From the NCBI GenBank assembly GCA_015231665.1, contig JADGBD010000042.1, positions 3,451 through 10,893 on the forward strand: a stretch of 7,443 nucleotides of DNA. The letters are read 5' to 3'. The position numbers were made by a program, and so were the translations under genes. Within the stretch, counting starts at the first letter, position 1. The number at the start of each line of letters is the position of its first letter. The stretch is from Gammaproteobacteria bacterium (GTDB taxonomy: Bacteria > Pseudomonadota > Gammaproteobacteria > Chromatiales > Chromatiaceae). The notes below the pieces were generated by a model, which was not told where the DNA came from, did no database searches, and was given only the letters and a program-made list of their open reading frames with translations. This document shows, in pieces, positions 1-5,076 of the stretch.

Positions 1-534
1 GATGAGGATGAAGGTGGCACCGATGGTGCCCATGATCAGGTACTGATAAGAGGCCCAGAGGGCGCGCCGGTCCCGCCCCATGGCGATCAGGGTGTAGGTG
101 GACAGGGCGGAGATTTCCAGAAACACGAACACATTGAAGGCGTCGCCGGTGGCGACAATCCCCAGCAGACCGGCGACGCAGAGCAGATAGACGCTGTAGA
201 AATAATGCTGCTTGTCGGCATCGATCTCGTGACGAATGCTGGTATCTGCCGCCAGCAGGACGACGAAGCTCATCAGCGACACCAGCAGCAGGACAAAGCT
301 GTTGAGGTGGTCGATGCGATACTCGATGCCGATGGGCGCGGCCCAGCCGCCGAGGGCGTAGATCAGGGTGCCCTGCTGCAGCACCTGGGCGAGCAGGGAC
401 AGGGACATCAGCAGGCTGGCACCGGTGGCGATGAGGGCGAACAGCCAAGCCAGACGGGCCGGACGCAGGAGCAGGGCGATGGGTGCCGCCATCAGCGGCA
501 CTATCACCTGCAAGACCGGCAGATGGGCCATCAT
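1..534 (-). CDS. mnhD: Mrp/Mnh cation:proton antiporter subunit D, N-terminal part (runs off left edge)
   Basis: This is the first 178 codons of an MrpD-type subunit, a proton-pumping-quinone-oxidoreductase (NuoL/M/N-like) membrane protein of the Mrp antiporter. Members are about 500 residues, so roughly a third is visible. The translation is strongly hydrophobic, with several membrane segments. It contains the block FNVFVFLEISALSTYTLIA, whose glutamate (residue 140) matches the conserved TM5 Glu that is essential for ion translocation in this family. A GWAAPIGIEYRIDHLNSF stretch is also typical. Two ATGs stand in tandem at 534 and 531. An AGGAGG box at 550-545 lies 10 bases from the first, which also overlaps the mnhC stop (TGATG), so 534 is chosen. 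Subunit D is confused easily with MnhA/NuoM-like paralogues, but its position after mnhC and the short N-terminus favour D. Confidence 0.93.
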   Translation of the reverse strand, partial: MMAHLPVLQVIVPLMAAPIALLLRPARLAWLFALIATGASLLMSLSLLAQVLQQGTLIYALGGWAAPIGIEYRIDHLNSFVLLLVSLMSFVVLLAADTSIRHEIDADKQHYFYSVYLLCVAGLLGIVATGDAFNVFVFLEISALSTYTLIAMGRDRRALWASYQYLIMGTIGATFILI

Positions 535-893
535 CAGCGCTGATCCTCCTGTTCCTGCTGTTGAATCACATCTTCCACGATGCTGCCGTAGGCCTCGCGC
601 AGGCGTACCACCAAGGCCAGGCCTAGGGCGGTGGTGGCGATGCCGACGACAATCGCGGTGAGGATCAGCACATGCGGCAGGGGGTTGGAGTAAACGTGCT
701 CGCCGGGGTAGAGAATCGGCGCGGTGCCGCCGCTGATCTTGCCCATGCTGATATAAAGAATGAACACCGAGGTCTGAAAGATGCTCAGCCCGAGCAGTTT
801 CTTGATCAGATTGGCGTGGGTGATGACGATGTAAAAGCCGATCATCATCAGCAGGATCACGATCCAGTAGTTGTAATGCAGCAAGGCGCTCAT
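534..893 (-). CDS. mnhC: Mrp/Mnh antiporter subunit C (NuoK-like)
   Basis: A 119-residue protein with three predicted membrane helices, homologous to NuoK of complex I, and a core subunit of the Mrp antiporter in the inner membrane. Diagnostic blocks are NLIKKLLGLSIFQTSVFILY in the middle and NPLPHVLILTAIVVGIATTA in the third helix (family pattern DPLPQALVLTAIVIG). The C-terminus is charged and glutamine-rich. The start at 893 gives the usual family length. An upstream in-frame ATG at 941 would add 16 residues that fall inside a dispersed repeat, so it is rejected. No Shine-Dalgarno box is evident before 893. Initiation is likely to depend on upstream translation, because the start overlaps the stop of the 39-codon frame at 890-1009 as ATGA. 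The stop overlaps the mnhD start. Confidence 0.93.
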   Translation of the reverse strand: MSALLHYNYWIVILLMMIGFYIVITHANLIKKLLGLSIFQTSVFILYISMGKISGGTAPILYPGEHVYSNPLPHVLILTAIVVGIATTALGLALVVRLREAYGSIVEDVIQQQEQEDQR

Positions 894-1009
894 TGGGCAA
901 GGCCCATGGCGTGCGCAGTGGCAGCCTGGAAGATGAAGCATTCCTTGGCCGCTGCGGGACTCGGGACTCGGGACTCGGGCGTTGTCACAGCTGTTTCAGA
1001 GTAGCTCAT
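890..1009 (-). CDS. possible 39-residue bridging ORF between mnhB and mnhC
   Basis: A reading frame of 39 codons whose ATG (1009-1007) overlaps the mnhB stop as ATGA and whose TGA (892-890) overlaps the mnhC start as ATGA. It fills the gap exactly. The peptide begins MSYSETAVTTPESRVPSP and ends CFIFQAATAHAMGLAQ. It has one weakly hydrophobic stretch and no family that I recognise. Its middle is made of a dispersed repeat (928-977) whose three heptamer units total 21 bases and so keep the frame. It may be a real small subunit, a translational bridge that keeps ribosomes moving from mnhB to mnhC across an inserted repeat, or chance. The tight geometry at both ends is the main support; there is no homology evidence. 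Confidence 0.4.
   Translation of the reverse strand: MSYSETAVTTPESRVPSPAAAKECFIFQAATAHAMGLAQ
928..977 (-). repeat. dispersed intergenic repeat, copy B (three GAGTCCC heptamers plus conserved tail)
   Basis: On the minus strand this reads as three tandem heptamers (CGAGTCC units, 977-957) followed by a tail, AGCGGCCAAGGAATGCTTCA, and then TCTTCC. After removing one heptamer it aligns with 5077-5119 at 38 of 43 positions. It lies about 35 bases before the mnhC start, in the sense direction. It is the only substantial spacer in an otherwise overlapping operon, which suggests a later insertion. Function is unknown. Confidence 0.75.
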
Positions 1010-2019
1010 TGACGTTGATTCTCGTCGCCGTCACGCTCGCGCTTGTCCACCCGCGCGGAGAAGGTGAAGAAGATGATCAGCATCACCGCGGCCACGGTAA
1101 TCCCCACCCCCATTTCCACCAGCATGATGCCCCAGTGCTGGCCGTGCTGGGGGGTGTCGCTGAGGACGCTGTAATCGAGGAAATTCTTGCCGGAGAGGAA
1201 GGACAGCAGGCCAACGCTGCCGTAGATCAGCACGCCGAGCGCCGCCAGCAGGCGGATGGCGCCATCACGAAACACCTGGCGGGCGACATGTACACCGAAG
1301 ATCATGGCGTAGAGGATGATCGCGGCGGCAAAGATAACCCCCGCCTGGAAGCCACCGCCGGGACCAAAGTCGCCGTGGAACTGGACATAGAGGGCAAACA
1401 GCAGGATCGGCGGAATCAGCAGCTTGCTCACCACCCGCAGGATTTTCTGGTGGTGCATGGGCGCCACCAGGCTGTCGAGGTCATCGGACTGGCGCTTGGG
1501 GCTGAAACCGAGCAGGGCAAGCACGCCGATGCCGGCGGTGAGAATCACCACCGTCTCGCCAAAGGTGTCAAAGCCGCGGTAACTGGCGAGCACCGAGGTG
1601 ACCACGTTGGGGATGCCGATCTCCTCCATGGACTTGGTCAGGTAGTGGGGCGCCAGGTGGTCCTGAATCGGGCTGTGGTCATCGCCGAAATTGGGTGTAT
1701 CCAGGGTGCCGAAGAGCAGCAGCACGCCGGTGACGCTGACCACCACCAGGCCGAGCAGGCGCCGGTGACGGTGCGGCTTGGGCTCGTACTGGCCGGTCAG
1801 CTTCATGCAGGAGAGCATCAGCAGGGTGGAGATGCCGGCACCCACCGCCGCCTCGGTAAAGGCCACGTCGACTGCGTCCATGAGCACAAAAAACGCCGCC
1901 GAGATCAGGCTATACAGGCCGGTGAGCATGATCGAGGCAAACAGGTCCTTGGTGCTGCTGATGGCCACAGCGGTGGCCACCAGCAGGCCGAGGAGGAAGA
2001 CATCAACGAGCATCTCCAT
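1006..2019 (-). CDS. mnhB: fused MrpA C-terminal domain (DUF4040/MbhE-like) + MnhB antiporter subunit
   Basis: A 337-residue inner-membrane protein made of domains that are separate in Bacillus-type Mrp. Residues 1-85 are a DUF4040/MbhD-like unit with the motif DVAFTEAAVGAGI, found near the end of MrpA. Residues of about 95-180 match the MbhE-like end of MrpA (VTSVLASYRGFDTFGETVV). Residues of about 195-320 are MnhB, with FHGDFGPGGGFQAGVIFAAA as its hallmark. The ND5-like front of MrpA is absent. The start at 2019 is chosen because it follows the mnhG stop (2021) by one base, has GAGGTA about 10 bases upstream, and places the first helix at the N-terminus. A second ATG at 2013 is possible. 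The stop overlaps the 39-codon frame. Together with the D and ND5-like subunits it should form the membrane arm that exchanges Na+ or K+ for protons. Confidence 0.93.
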   Translation of the reverse strand: MEMLVDVFLLGLLVATAVAISSTKDLFASIMLTGLYSLISAAFFVLMDAVDVAFTEAAVGAGISTLLMLSCMKLTGQYEPKPHRHRRLLGLVVVSVTGVLLLFGTLDTPNFGDDHSPIQDHLAPHYLTKSMEEIGIPNVVTSVLASYRGFDTFGETVVILTAGIGVLALLGFSPKRQSDDLDSLVAPMHHQKILRVVSKLLIPPILLFALYVQFHGDFGPGGGFQAGVIFAAAIILYAMIFGVHVARQVFRDGAIRLLAALGVLIYGSVGLLSFLSGKNFLDYSVLSDTPQHGQHWGIMLVEMGVGITVAAVMLIIFFTFSARVDKRERDGDENQRQ

Positions 2020-2020
2020 C

Positions 2021-2359
2021 TCAGCGCTTACCTCGTCCGGGCATATCATCCCCCAGCAGCGGCCGGGCGCCGCCGCGAATCGCCGCCTTGGCCAGGGCAT
2101 GGGATGAGGTGGGGCTGGTAAGCCAGATCAGCTTCAGAATCAGCAGCAGCTTCACCAGCACCAGCCAGTGGTCGCTCTGCAGCATCAGGCCAAACAGGAT
2201 CAGGCCGGCCCCCAGGGTATCCATCACCCCGGCGGCGTGCATGCGCGAGAAAAAATCGGGAAAGCGCAGCAGACCCACGCCGCCGGAGAGGGCGCAGAAA
2301 GAACCCGCCACCAGCGCCAGCCAGCTGAGCAGATCGATCAGGCCAGTCAGGCCGCTCAT
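2021..2359 (-). CDS. mnhG: Mrp/Mnh antiporter subunit G
   Basis: A 112-residue membrane protein of the MnhG/PhaG family, a small accessory subunit of the Mrp antiporter. It has three hydrophobic segments (about residues 8-31, 44-60 and 66-82). The family signature sits between the first two: LLRFPDFFSRMHAAGVMDTL (pattern PDxYxRxHAA...TLG). The tail is polar and ends GDDMPGRGKR. The ATG at 2359 overlaps the mnhF stop as ATGA, and a GAGG lies a short distance upstream. The frame stays open far upstream of this ATG, but that extension is out-of-frame mnhF and mnhE sequence and is not part of the protein. The gene ends one base before the fused mnhB start, so the two are probably translationally coupled. 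Confidence 0.94.
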   Translation of the reverse strand: MSGLTGLIDLLSWLALVAGSFCALSGGVGLLRFPDFFSRMHAAGVMDTLGAGLILFGLMLQSDHWLVLVKLLLILKLIWLTSPTSSHALAKAAIRGGARPLLGDDMPGRGKR

Positions 2360-2661
2360 GGGTTCGCCTCGTCCCGCGCCTGCTGCACCCGCTGCAACTT
2401 GGCCTGCAGCTGTGCCTGGTTGTATTCGAAATAGCGCAGCAGGCCGATCACCGAGATAAAGTTGATCAGCGCATAGACCAGGGCAATATCGAGAAACTCC
2501 GGCCGGCCCATGAGAAAGCCGAGCACGGCGATCAGCAGCACCGTCTTGGTGCCGAACATGTTGATCGCGAGGATGCGGTCGTACAGGCTGGGGCCGAGAA
2601 AGGCCCGGCCCATCGCCAGGATCATGGTCATCAGCAGGGCGAGGGTGGCGGCGATGAACAT
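2356..2661 (-). CDS. mnhF: Mrp/Mnh antiporter subunit F
   Basis: A 101-residue MnhF/PhaF family membrane protein with three hydrophobic helices. The conserved loop FLGPSLYDRILAINMFGTKT follows the first helix, as in the family pattern R-GP-x-x-x-DR-x-x-A. The C-terminal 25 residues are polar and glutamine-rich, probably a cytoplasmic tail. MrpF is a small subunit of the antiporter membrane arm; it was once thought to act in bile salt or sodium efflux on its own. The ATG at 2661 shares its first base with the last base of the mnhE stop (TGATG). GGAG lies 5 bases upstream, inside mnhE. The stop overlaps mnhG as ATGA. Confidence 0.94.
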   Translation of the reverse strand: MFIAATLALLMTMILAMGRAFLGPSLYDRILAINMFGTKTVLLIAVLGFLMGRPEFLDIALVYALINFISVIGLLRYFEYNQAQLQAKLQRVQQARDEANP

Positions 2662-3197
2662 CAGCGCTCCAGTGCCGCAACCCGGCGGTCCATCTCGCCG
2701 GTTTCCAGGGCGGCCATGCCCTCCTCGGAAAGGGCGTGGACCAGCACGCTGTTGTCATCCAGATCGATGGTGACCGTGCCTGGGGTCAGGGTGATGGAAT
2801 TGGCATAGATCACCTGGCACATGTCGCTTTTCTGGCTCACCGGCAGGCGCTTGACCACCGGATGGATGTGGTTGTTGCCCAGCCAGATGCGCTTGATCAC
2901 ATCCAGATTGGAAAGCAGCAGTTCCTTCATCAACCAAGCCCAGTAGGGGATGATTGCCAGGCCAAAATGGAGGGGATGGGATTCGTGATCGGTCAGCTCC
3001 ATGCGCAGGTTCAGCGCCACCACCAGCAGCACCGAAAAAGCGCCAAGACCCAGCAACAGGGGCTCGAAATGGCCGGAGAGCAGGATCCACAGCAGCGCGG
3101 TCACCAGTGCCAGGCTGAGCACATGGATCTGCGGTGGCAGATGTTTGGCCTCGGGCTTGGGCTGGTGCCTGGTCTGGGGAGGGGGGGGCGACAGCAT
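2661..3197 (-). CDS. mnhE: Mrp/Mnh antiporter subunit E (first gene of the operon)
   Basis: A 178-residue MnhE family protein with two close N-terminal membrane segments (about residues 28-62) and a C-terminal cytoplasmic domain. The family hallmark VIYANSITLTPGTVTIDLDD lies at about residues 128-147, followed by VHALSEEG. It is the first visible gene of the leftward antiporter operon. The N-terminal 25 residues (MLSPPPPQTRHQPKPEAKH...) are proline-rich and unusual, and codons 4-6 contain a run of eight C. No good Shine-Dalgarno box precedes 3197. A GTG at 3122 (before LSLALVTALLW) would give a length and N-terminus closer to most MnhE proteins, so the start is uncertain. The identity of the subunit is not in doubt. 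Confidence 0.92.
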   Translation of the reverse strand: MLSPPPPQTRHQPKPEAKHLPPQIHVLSLALVTALLWILLSGHFEPLLLGLGAFSVLLVVALNLRMELTDHESHPLHFGLAIIPYWAWLMKELLLSNLDVIKRIWLGNNHIHPVVKRLPVSQKSDMCQVIYANSITLTPGTVTIDLDDNSVLVHALSEEGMAALETGEMDRRVAALER

Positions 3198-3338
3198 GGG
3201 CGGCTCAGTGGTCCAGGCCTAGAGCCGGAGATTCGCCGACCGGATCAGATTCCCATCGATGGTAAGCTGAGCAATTCATTGTAATTGTTGTTATGCCCGA
3301 AATGAGAAACCGGTTGGATATCGCTGAAAAACGTACAA

Positions 3339-3347
3339 AGTTTAGCA
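3339..3347 (-). promoter_or_regulatory. candidate extended -10 promoter for the mnh operon
   Basis: On the minus strand TGCTAAACT reads as an extended -10 (TG-N-TAAACT). It would give a leader of about 140 bases before mnhE. I see no convincing -35 hexamer 16-18 bases upstream, so this is only a candidate. The surrounding 3260-3350 stretch looks more AT-rich than the genes, as expected of a promoter region. Confidence 0.25.
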
Positions 3348-3482
3348 GAAGCCGAAAGCGGATGACTATGGCTTTTTTGGTCGCCATGAAACCAGCGTGC
3401 TGCTCCTTGGCTTGGCGGTGGCGGGACTCAAGAGGACGCGGAGAAGCAGAGGGTTAGTTTTTTCTCGCAGGGTAACTGCTCA

Positions 3483-3627
3483 GGCTGTCAAGCCAATGGC
3501 GTCAACTTAAGACATTAACTGGCTGCTTGGGCCGTTCGCTGAGCGGAGTCGAAGCGGGCGGCGGCTGGCTTCGACTCCGCTCAGCCAGCGTTTTCTCGCT
3601 AAATTGACGACATTGGGCTGTCAAGCC
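3483..3627. repeat. MITE-like composite palindromic element
   Basis: A stretch of about 145 bp bounded by inverted arms. CCAATGgCGTCAA at 3493-3505 pairs with TTGACGaCATTGG at 3604-3616 (12 of 13 positions). The same 12-mer GGCTGTCAAGCC stands in direct orientation at both ends (3483-3494 and 3616-3627). A perfect 18-bp hairpin sits in the middle (3538-3585). There is no coding frame, so any mobility would depend on enzymes supplied elsewhere. This is a structural description, and no family has been assigned. Confidence 0.6.
3538..3585. repeat. perfect 18-bp inverted repeat with 12-base loop
   Basis: Arm 3538-3555 (GCTGAGCGGAGTCGAAGC) is the exact reverse complement of 3568-3585, with the loop 3556-3567 (GGGCGGCGGCTG). 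A TTTT run follows at 3591-3594 but is separated from the stem by five bases. It lies between divergent genes, where a terminator is not expected, so a REP-like or mobile palindrome is more likely. From memory, the CTTCGACTCCGCTCAG core is common between genes in many unrelated environmental bacteria. Confidence 0.85.
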
Positions 3628-3663
3628 CCTCGCCCCTTTGGGGAGATGGGTTGGGGAGAGGGG
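3626..3663. repeat. GC-rich REP-like palindrome (CCCCTCGCCCC / GGGGAGAGGGG)
   Basis: Arms 3626-3636 and 3653-3663 are complementary except at one position. An inner CCCC-TTT-GGGG hairpin (3633-3643) gives an alternative fold. It abuts the 145-bp element. It resembles the widespread 'CTCTCCCCAACCC' class of intergenic repeats in proteobacteria (recalled, not searched). Confidence 0.6.
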
Positions 3664-3749
3664 TGCGCAGTTACATCATAACGAGGGCTTTCCAATAACT
3701 TTGCCTCCTCCGCGGTCACATTTTGCCCGCCTTATTTCACCCCAGCCCT

Positions 3750-3755
3750 TATAAT
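3750..3755 (+). promoter_or_regulatory. -10 box (TATAAT) for the FKBP-nadC transcript
   Basis: A perfect TATAAT lies 31 bases before the FKBP ATG and would give a leader of about 25 bases. The nearest -35-like sequence, TTGCCC at 3723-3728, has a 21-base spacer, which is too long for a standard sigma-70 site, so an activator or a poor -35 may be involved. Confidence 0.5.
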
Positions 3756-3786
3756 CACGGCCTTAATCCATGCAGAGGCAAGCAAG

Positions 3787-4131
3787 ATGACCGAAAAAAT
3801 GCTCGACAGCGGGCTCAAGTACGAAGACCTGATCGAAGGCGAGGGCGATGTGGCGGAAAACGGCCAGCGCGTGCGCGTGCACTACACCGGCTGGCTGGAG
3901 GACGGCAGCAAGTTCGACTCCTCGCTGGATCGCAACGACCCCTTCAGCTTCAAGCTCGGCGCCGGCCAGGTGATCCGCGGTTGGGATCTGGGGGTGGAGA
4001 AGATGCGCGTCGGCGGCAAGCGCAAGCTCATCATCCCGCCCCAGCTGGGCTATGGTGCCCGCGGTGCCGGTGGTGTGATCCCGCCCAACGCCACCCTGAT
4101 CTTTGAAGTGGAACTGCTGGGCCTGCAATGA
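3787..4131 (+). CDS. FKBP-type peptidyl-prolyl cis-trans isomerase, single domain
   Basis: A 114-residue protein that is almost entirely one FKBP12-like domain. It catalyses cis-trans isomerisation of X-Pro bonds in protein folding. Residues expected in the FKBP pocket are present: Tyr33 (VHYTGWLEDG), Phe43-Asp44 (SKFDSS), Phe53 (or Phe55), Val62-Ile63 (GQVIRGWD), Trp66, Tyr89 (QLGYGARGAG) and Phe106 (LIFEVELLGL). There is no signal peptide, no SlyD-type inserted flap domain and no N-terminal dimerisation domain, so it should be cytosolic and act on small substrates. AGAGG at 3773-3777 supports the ATG at 3787. The last bases overlap nadC as ATGA (4128-4131), so the two proteins are likely made together, though no functional link between them is known to me. 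Confidence 0.95.
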   Translation: MTEKMLDSGLKYEDLIEGEGDVAENGQRVRVHYTGWLEDGSKFDSSLDRNDPFSFKLGAGQVIRGWDLGVEKMRVGGKRKLIIPPQLGYGARGAGGVIPPNATLIFEVELLGLQ

Positions 4132-4985
4132 GTTGCGCCCTGCCCCCTGCCGAGCGCATCGCCGAGGATGTGGCCCGCGCCCTGGCTGAGGACCTGGGTG
4201 CGGGTGATCTCACCGCCGGCCTGATCCCGGCCGAGCGCCAGTCCCAGGTTGAGGTGATCAGCCGCCAGAGCGCGGTGATCTGCGGCCAGGCCTGGTTCGA
4301 GCAGGCCTTTTGGCAGATCGACCCGCAGATTCAGATCCATTGGCAGCTGGCGGATGGTGCGCAGGCTGAGCCCGATCAGCTGCTCTGTCGCCTGCAGGGC
4401 AACACCCGCGCCCTGCTCAGCGGCGAGCGCACGGCGCTGAATTTCCTCCAAACTCTCTCCGCCACCGCCAGCCAGGTGGCCCGCTATGTGCAGCGGCTCG
4501 AGGGCTGCAACAGCCGCGTGCTGGACACGCGCAAGACCCTGCCCGGGCTGCGCCTGGCGCAGAAATACGCGGTCTGCTGCGGCGGCGGCAGCAACCACCG
4601 CTTTGGTCTCTACGATGCGGTGCTGATCAAGGAGAACCACATCCTCGCCGCCGGCTCCATCGCCGCTGCCCTGCAGGCCGCCCAGGCTCAGGTGGCAGCG
4701 GGCACCGAGATCGAAATCGAGGTGGAGAGCCTGGACGAGCTGCAGCAGGCCCTGGACGCCGGCGCCCGCCGGGTGCTGCTGGACAACTTCAGCCTGGAGC
4801 AGCTGCGCCAGGCGGTAAGCCGCAACGCCCAGCGAGGGACCGGCCGCGCCCGGCTGGAAGCCTCGGGCAACGTCAGCCTGGAAAGCATCCGCGCCATCGC
4901 CGAGACCGGGGTGGACGACATCTCCATCGGCGCCCTGACCAAGGACATCAAGGCGGTGGACCTGTCGATGAGGTTTGTGGGCTGA
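4128..4985 (+). CDS. nadC: quinolinate phosphoribosyltransferase (carboxylating)
   Basis: A 285-residue NadC, which converts quinolinate and PRPP to nicotinate mononucleotide, CO2 and pyrophosphate in de novo NAD synthesis. The length is normal (family about 280-300). Motifs in order: GERTALNFLQTLSATAS at about 99-115 (Arg101), LDTRKTLPGLRLAQKYAV at 132-149 (Arg135, Lys136), GGGSNHRFGLYDAVLIKENH at 152-171 (His157, Arg158, Lys168), EIEVE at 196-200, LLDNF at 217-221 (Asp219), EASGNVS at 244-250, and DDISIGALTKDIKAVDLSMR near the end. All quinolinate and PRPP contacts known for the family seem intact. The ATG at 4128 overlaps the FKBP stop, so nadC is probably translated by coupling. Neither nadA nor nadB is nearby. 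The stop codon lies inside a tandem heptamer repeat. Confidence 0.97.
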   Translation: MSCALPPAERIAEDVARALAEDLGAGDLTAGLIPAERQSQVEVISRQSAVICGQAWFEQAFWQIDPQIQIHWQLADGAQAEPDQLLCRLQGNTRALLSGERTALNFLQTLSATASQVARYVQRLEGCNSRVLDTRKTLPGLRLAQKYAVCCGGGSNHRFGLYDAVLIKENHILAAGSIAAALQAAQAQVAAGTEIEIEVESLDELQQALDAGARRVLLDNFSLEQLRQAVSRNAQRGTGRARLEASGNVSLESIRAIAETGVDDISIGALTKDIKAVDLSMRFVG

Positions 4986-5005
4986 CAGCTGACCGCTGAA
5001 AGCTG
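4981..5005 (+). repeat. GCTGANN heptamer tandem repeat at the nadC stop
   Basis: Three and a half tandem units of period 7: GCTGACA, GCTGACC, GCTGAAA and GCTG. The nadC stop TGA (4983-4985) falls in the first unit. This unit is unrelated in sequence to the GAGTCCC heptamers downstream but has the same period. Confidence 0.55.
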
Positions 5006-5042
5006 CGGCTAAAGGGAAAAAGCAATACACTTGGCGGCTGTT

Positions 5043-5064
5043 GTGGTTTTTACTGTGAAACCAC
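5043..5064 (+). repeat. small inverted repeat in the nadC-aroB spacer
   Basis: GTGGTTT (5043-5049) and AAACCAC (5058-5064) form a perfect 7-bp stem with an 8-base loop. There is no following T-run, so it is a poor intrinsic terminator; it may be a weak structure or chance. Confidence 0.3.
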
Positions 5065-5076
5065 TCTGGCAACTAT

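Larger units (their letters stand above)
3198..3786. other. divergent intergenic region between mnhE and the FKBP gene
   Basis: About 590 bases without a convincing gene. The part near mnhE (3198-3390) probably holds its leader and promoter; a 60-codon minus-strand frame there has no recognisable protein features. From 3411-3429 comes a short stretch resembling the dispersed repeat of 928-977. The span 3483-3663 holds two palindromic repeat elements described separately. The last 70 bases carry the promoter of the rightward genes. No tRNA, CRISPR or transposase was seen. Confidence 0.7.

Noticed and set aside
894..941. Longer mnhC starting at ATG 941
   Set aside because: The added residues come from the dispersed repeat, and family length and homology start at 893.
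982..2121. 379-codon open frame on the plus strand
   Set aside because: It is antisense to the fused mnhB, rich in His, Gln, Glu and Gly, and without recognisable domains. Such frames are typical shadows of GC-rich membrane protein genes.
2360..2758. Upstream extension of mnhG in the same frame
   Set aside because: It reads mnhF and the end of mnhE out of frame; the mnhG homology begins at the ATG at 2359.
3205..3387. 60-codon minus-strand frame (begins MATKKAIVIRF) upstream of mnhE
   Set aside because: No Shine-Dalgarno, no recognisable family, and it lies where the mnhE leader and promoter are expected. A leader peptide cannot be excluded, but nothing supports it.
3538..3594. Hairpin plus TTTT as an intrinsic terminator
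   Set aside because: The T-run is separated from the stem and is only four long, and no gene on either strand ends nearby, since the flanking genes diverge.
4050..5072. 340-codon open frame on the minus strand
   Set aside because: Antisense to nadC, which has all its active-site motifs; no domain in the antisense frame.
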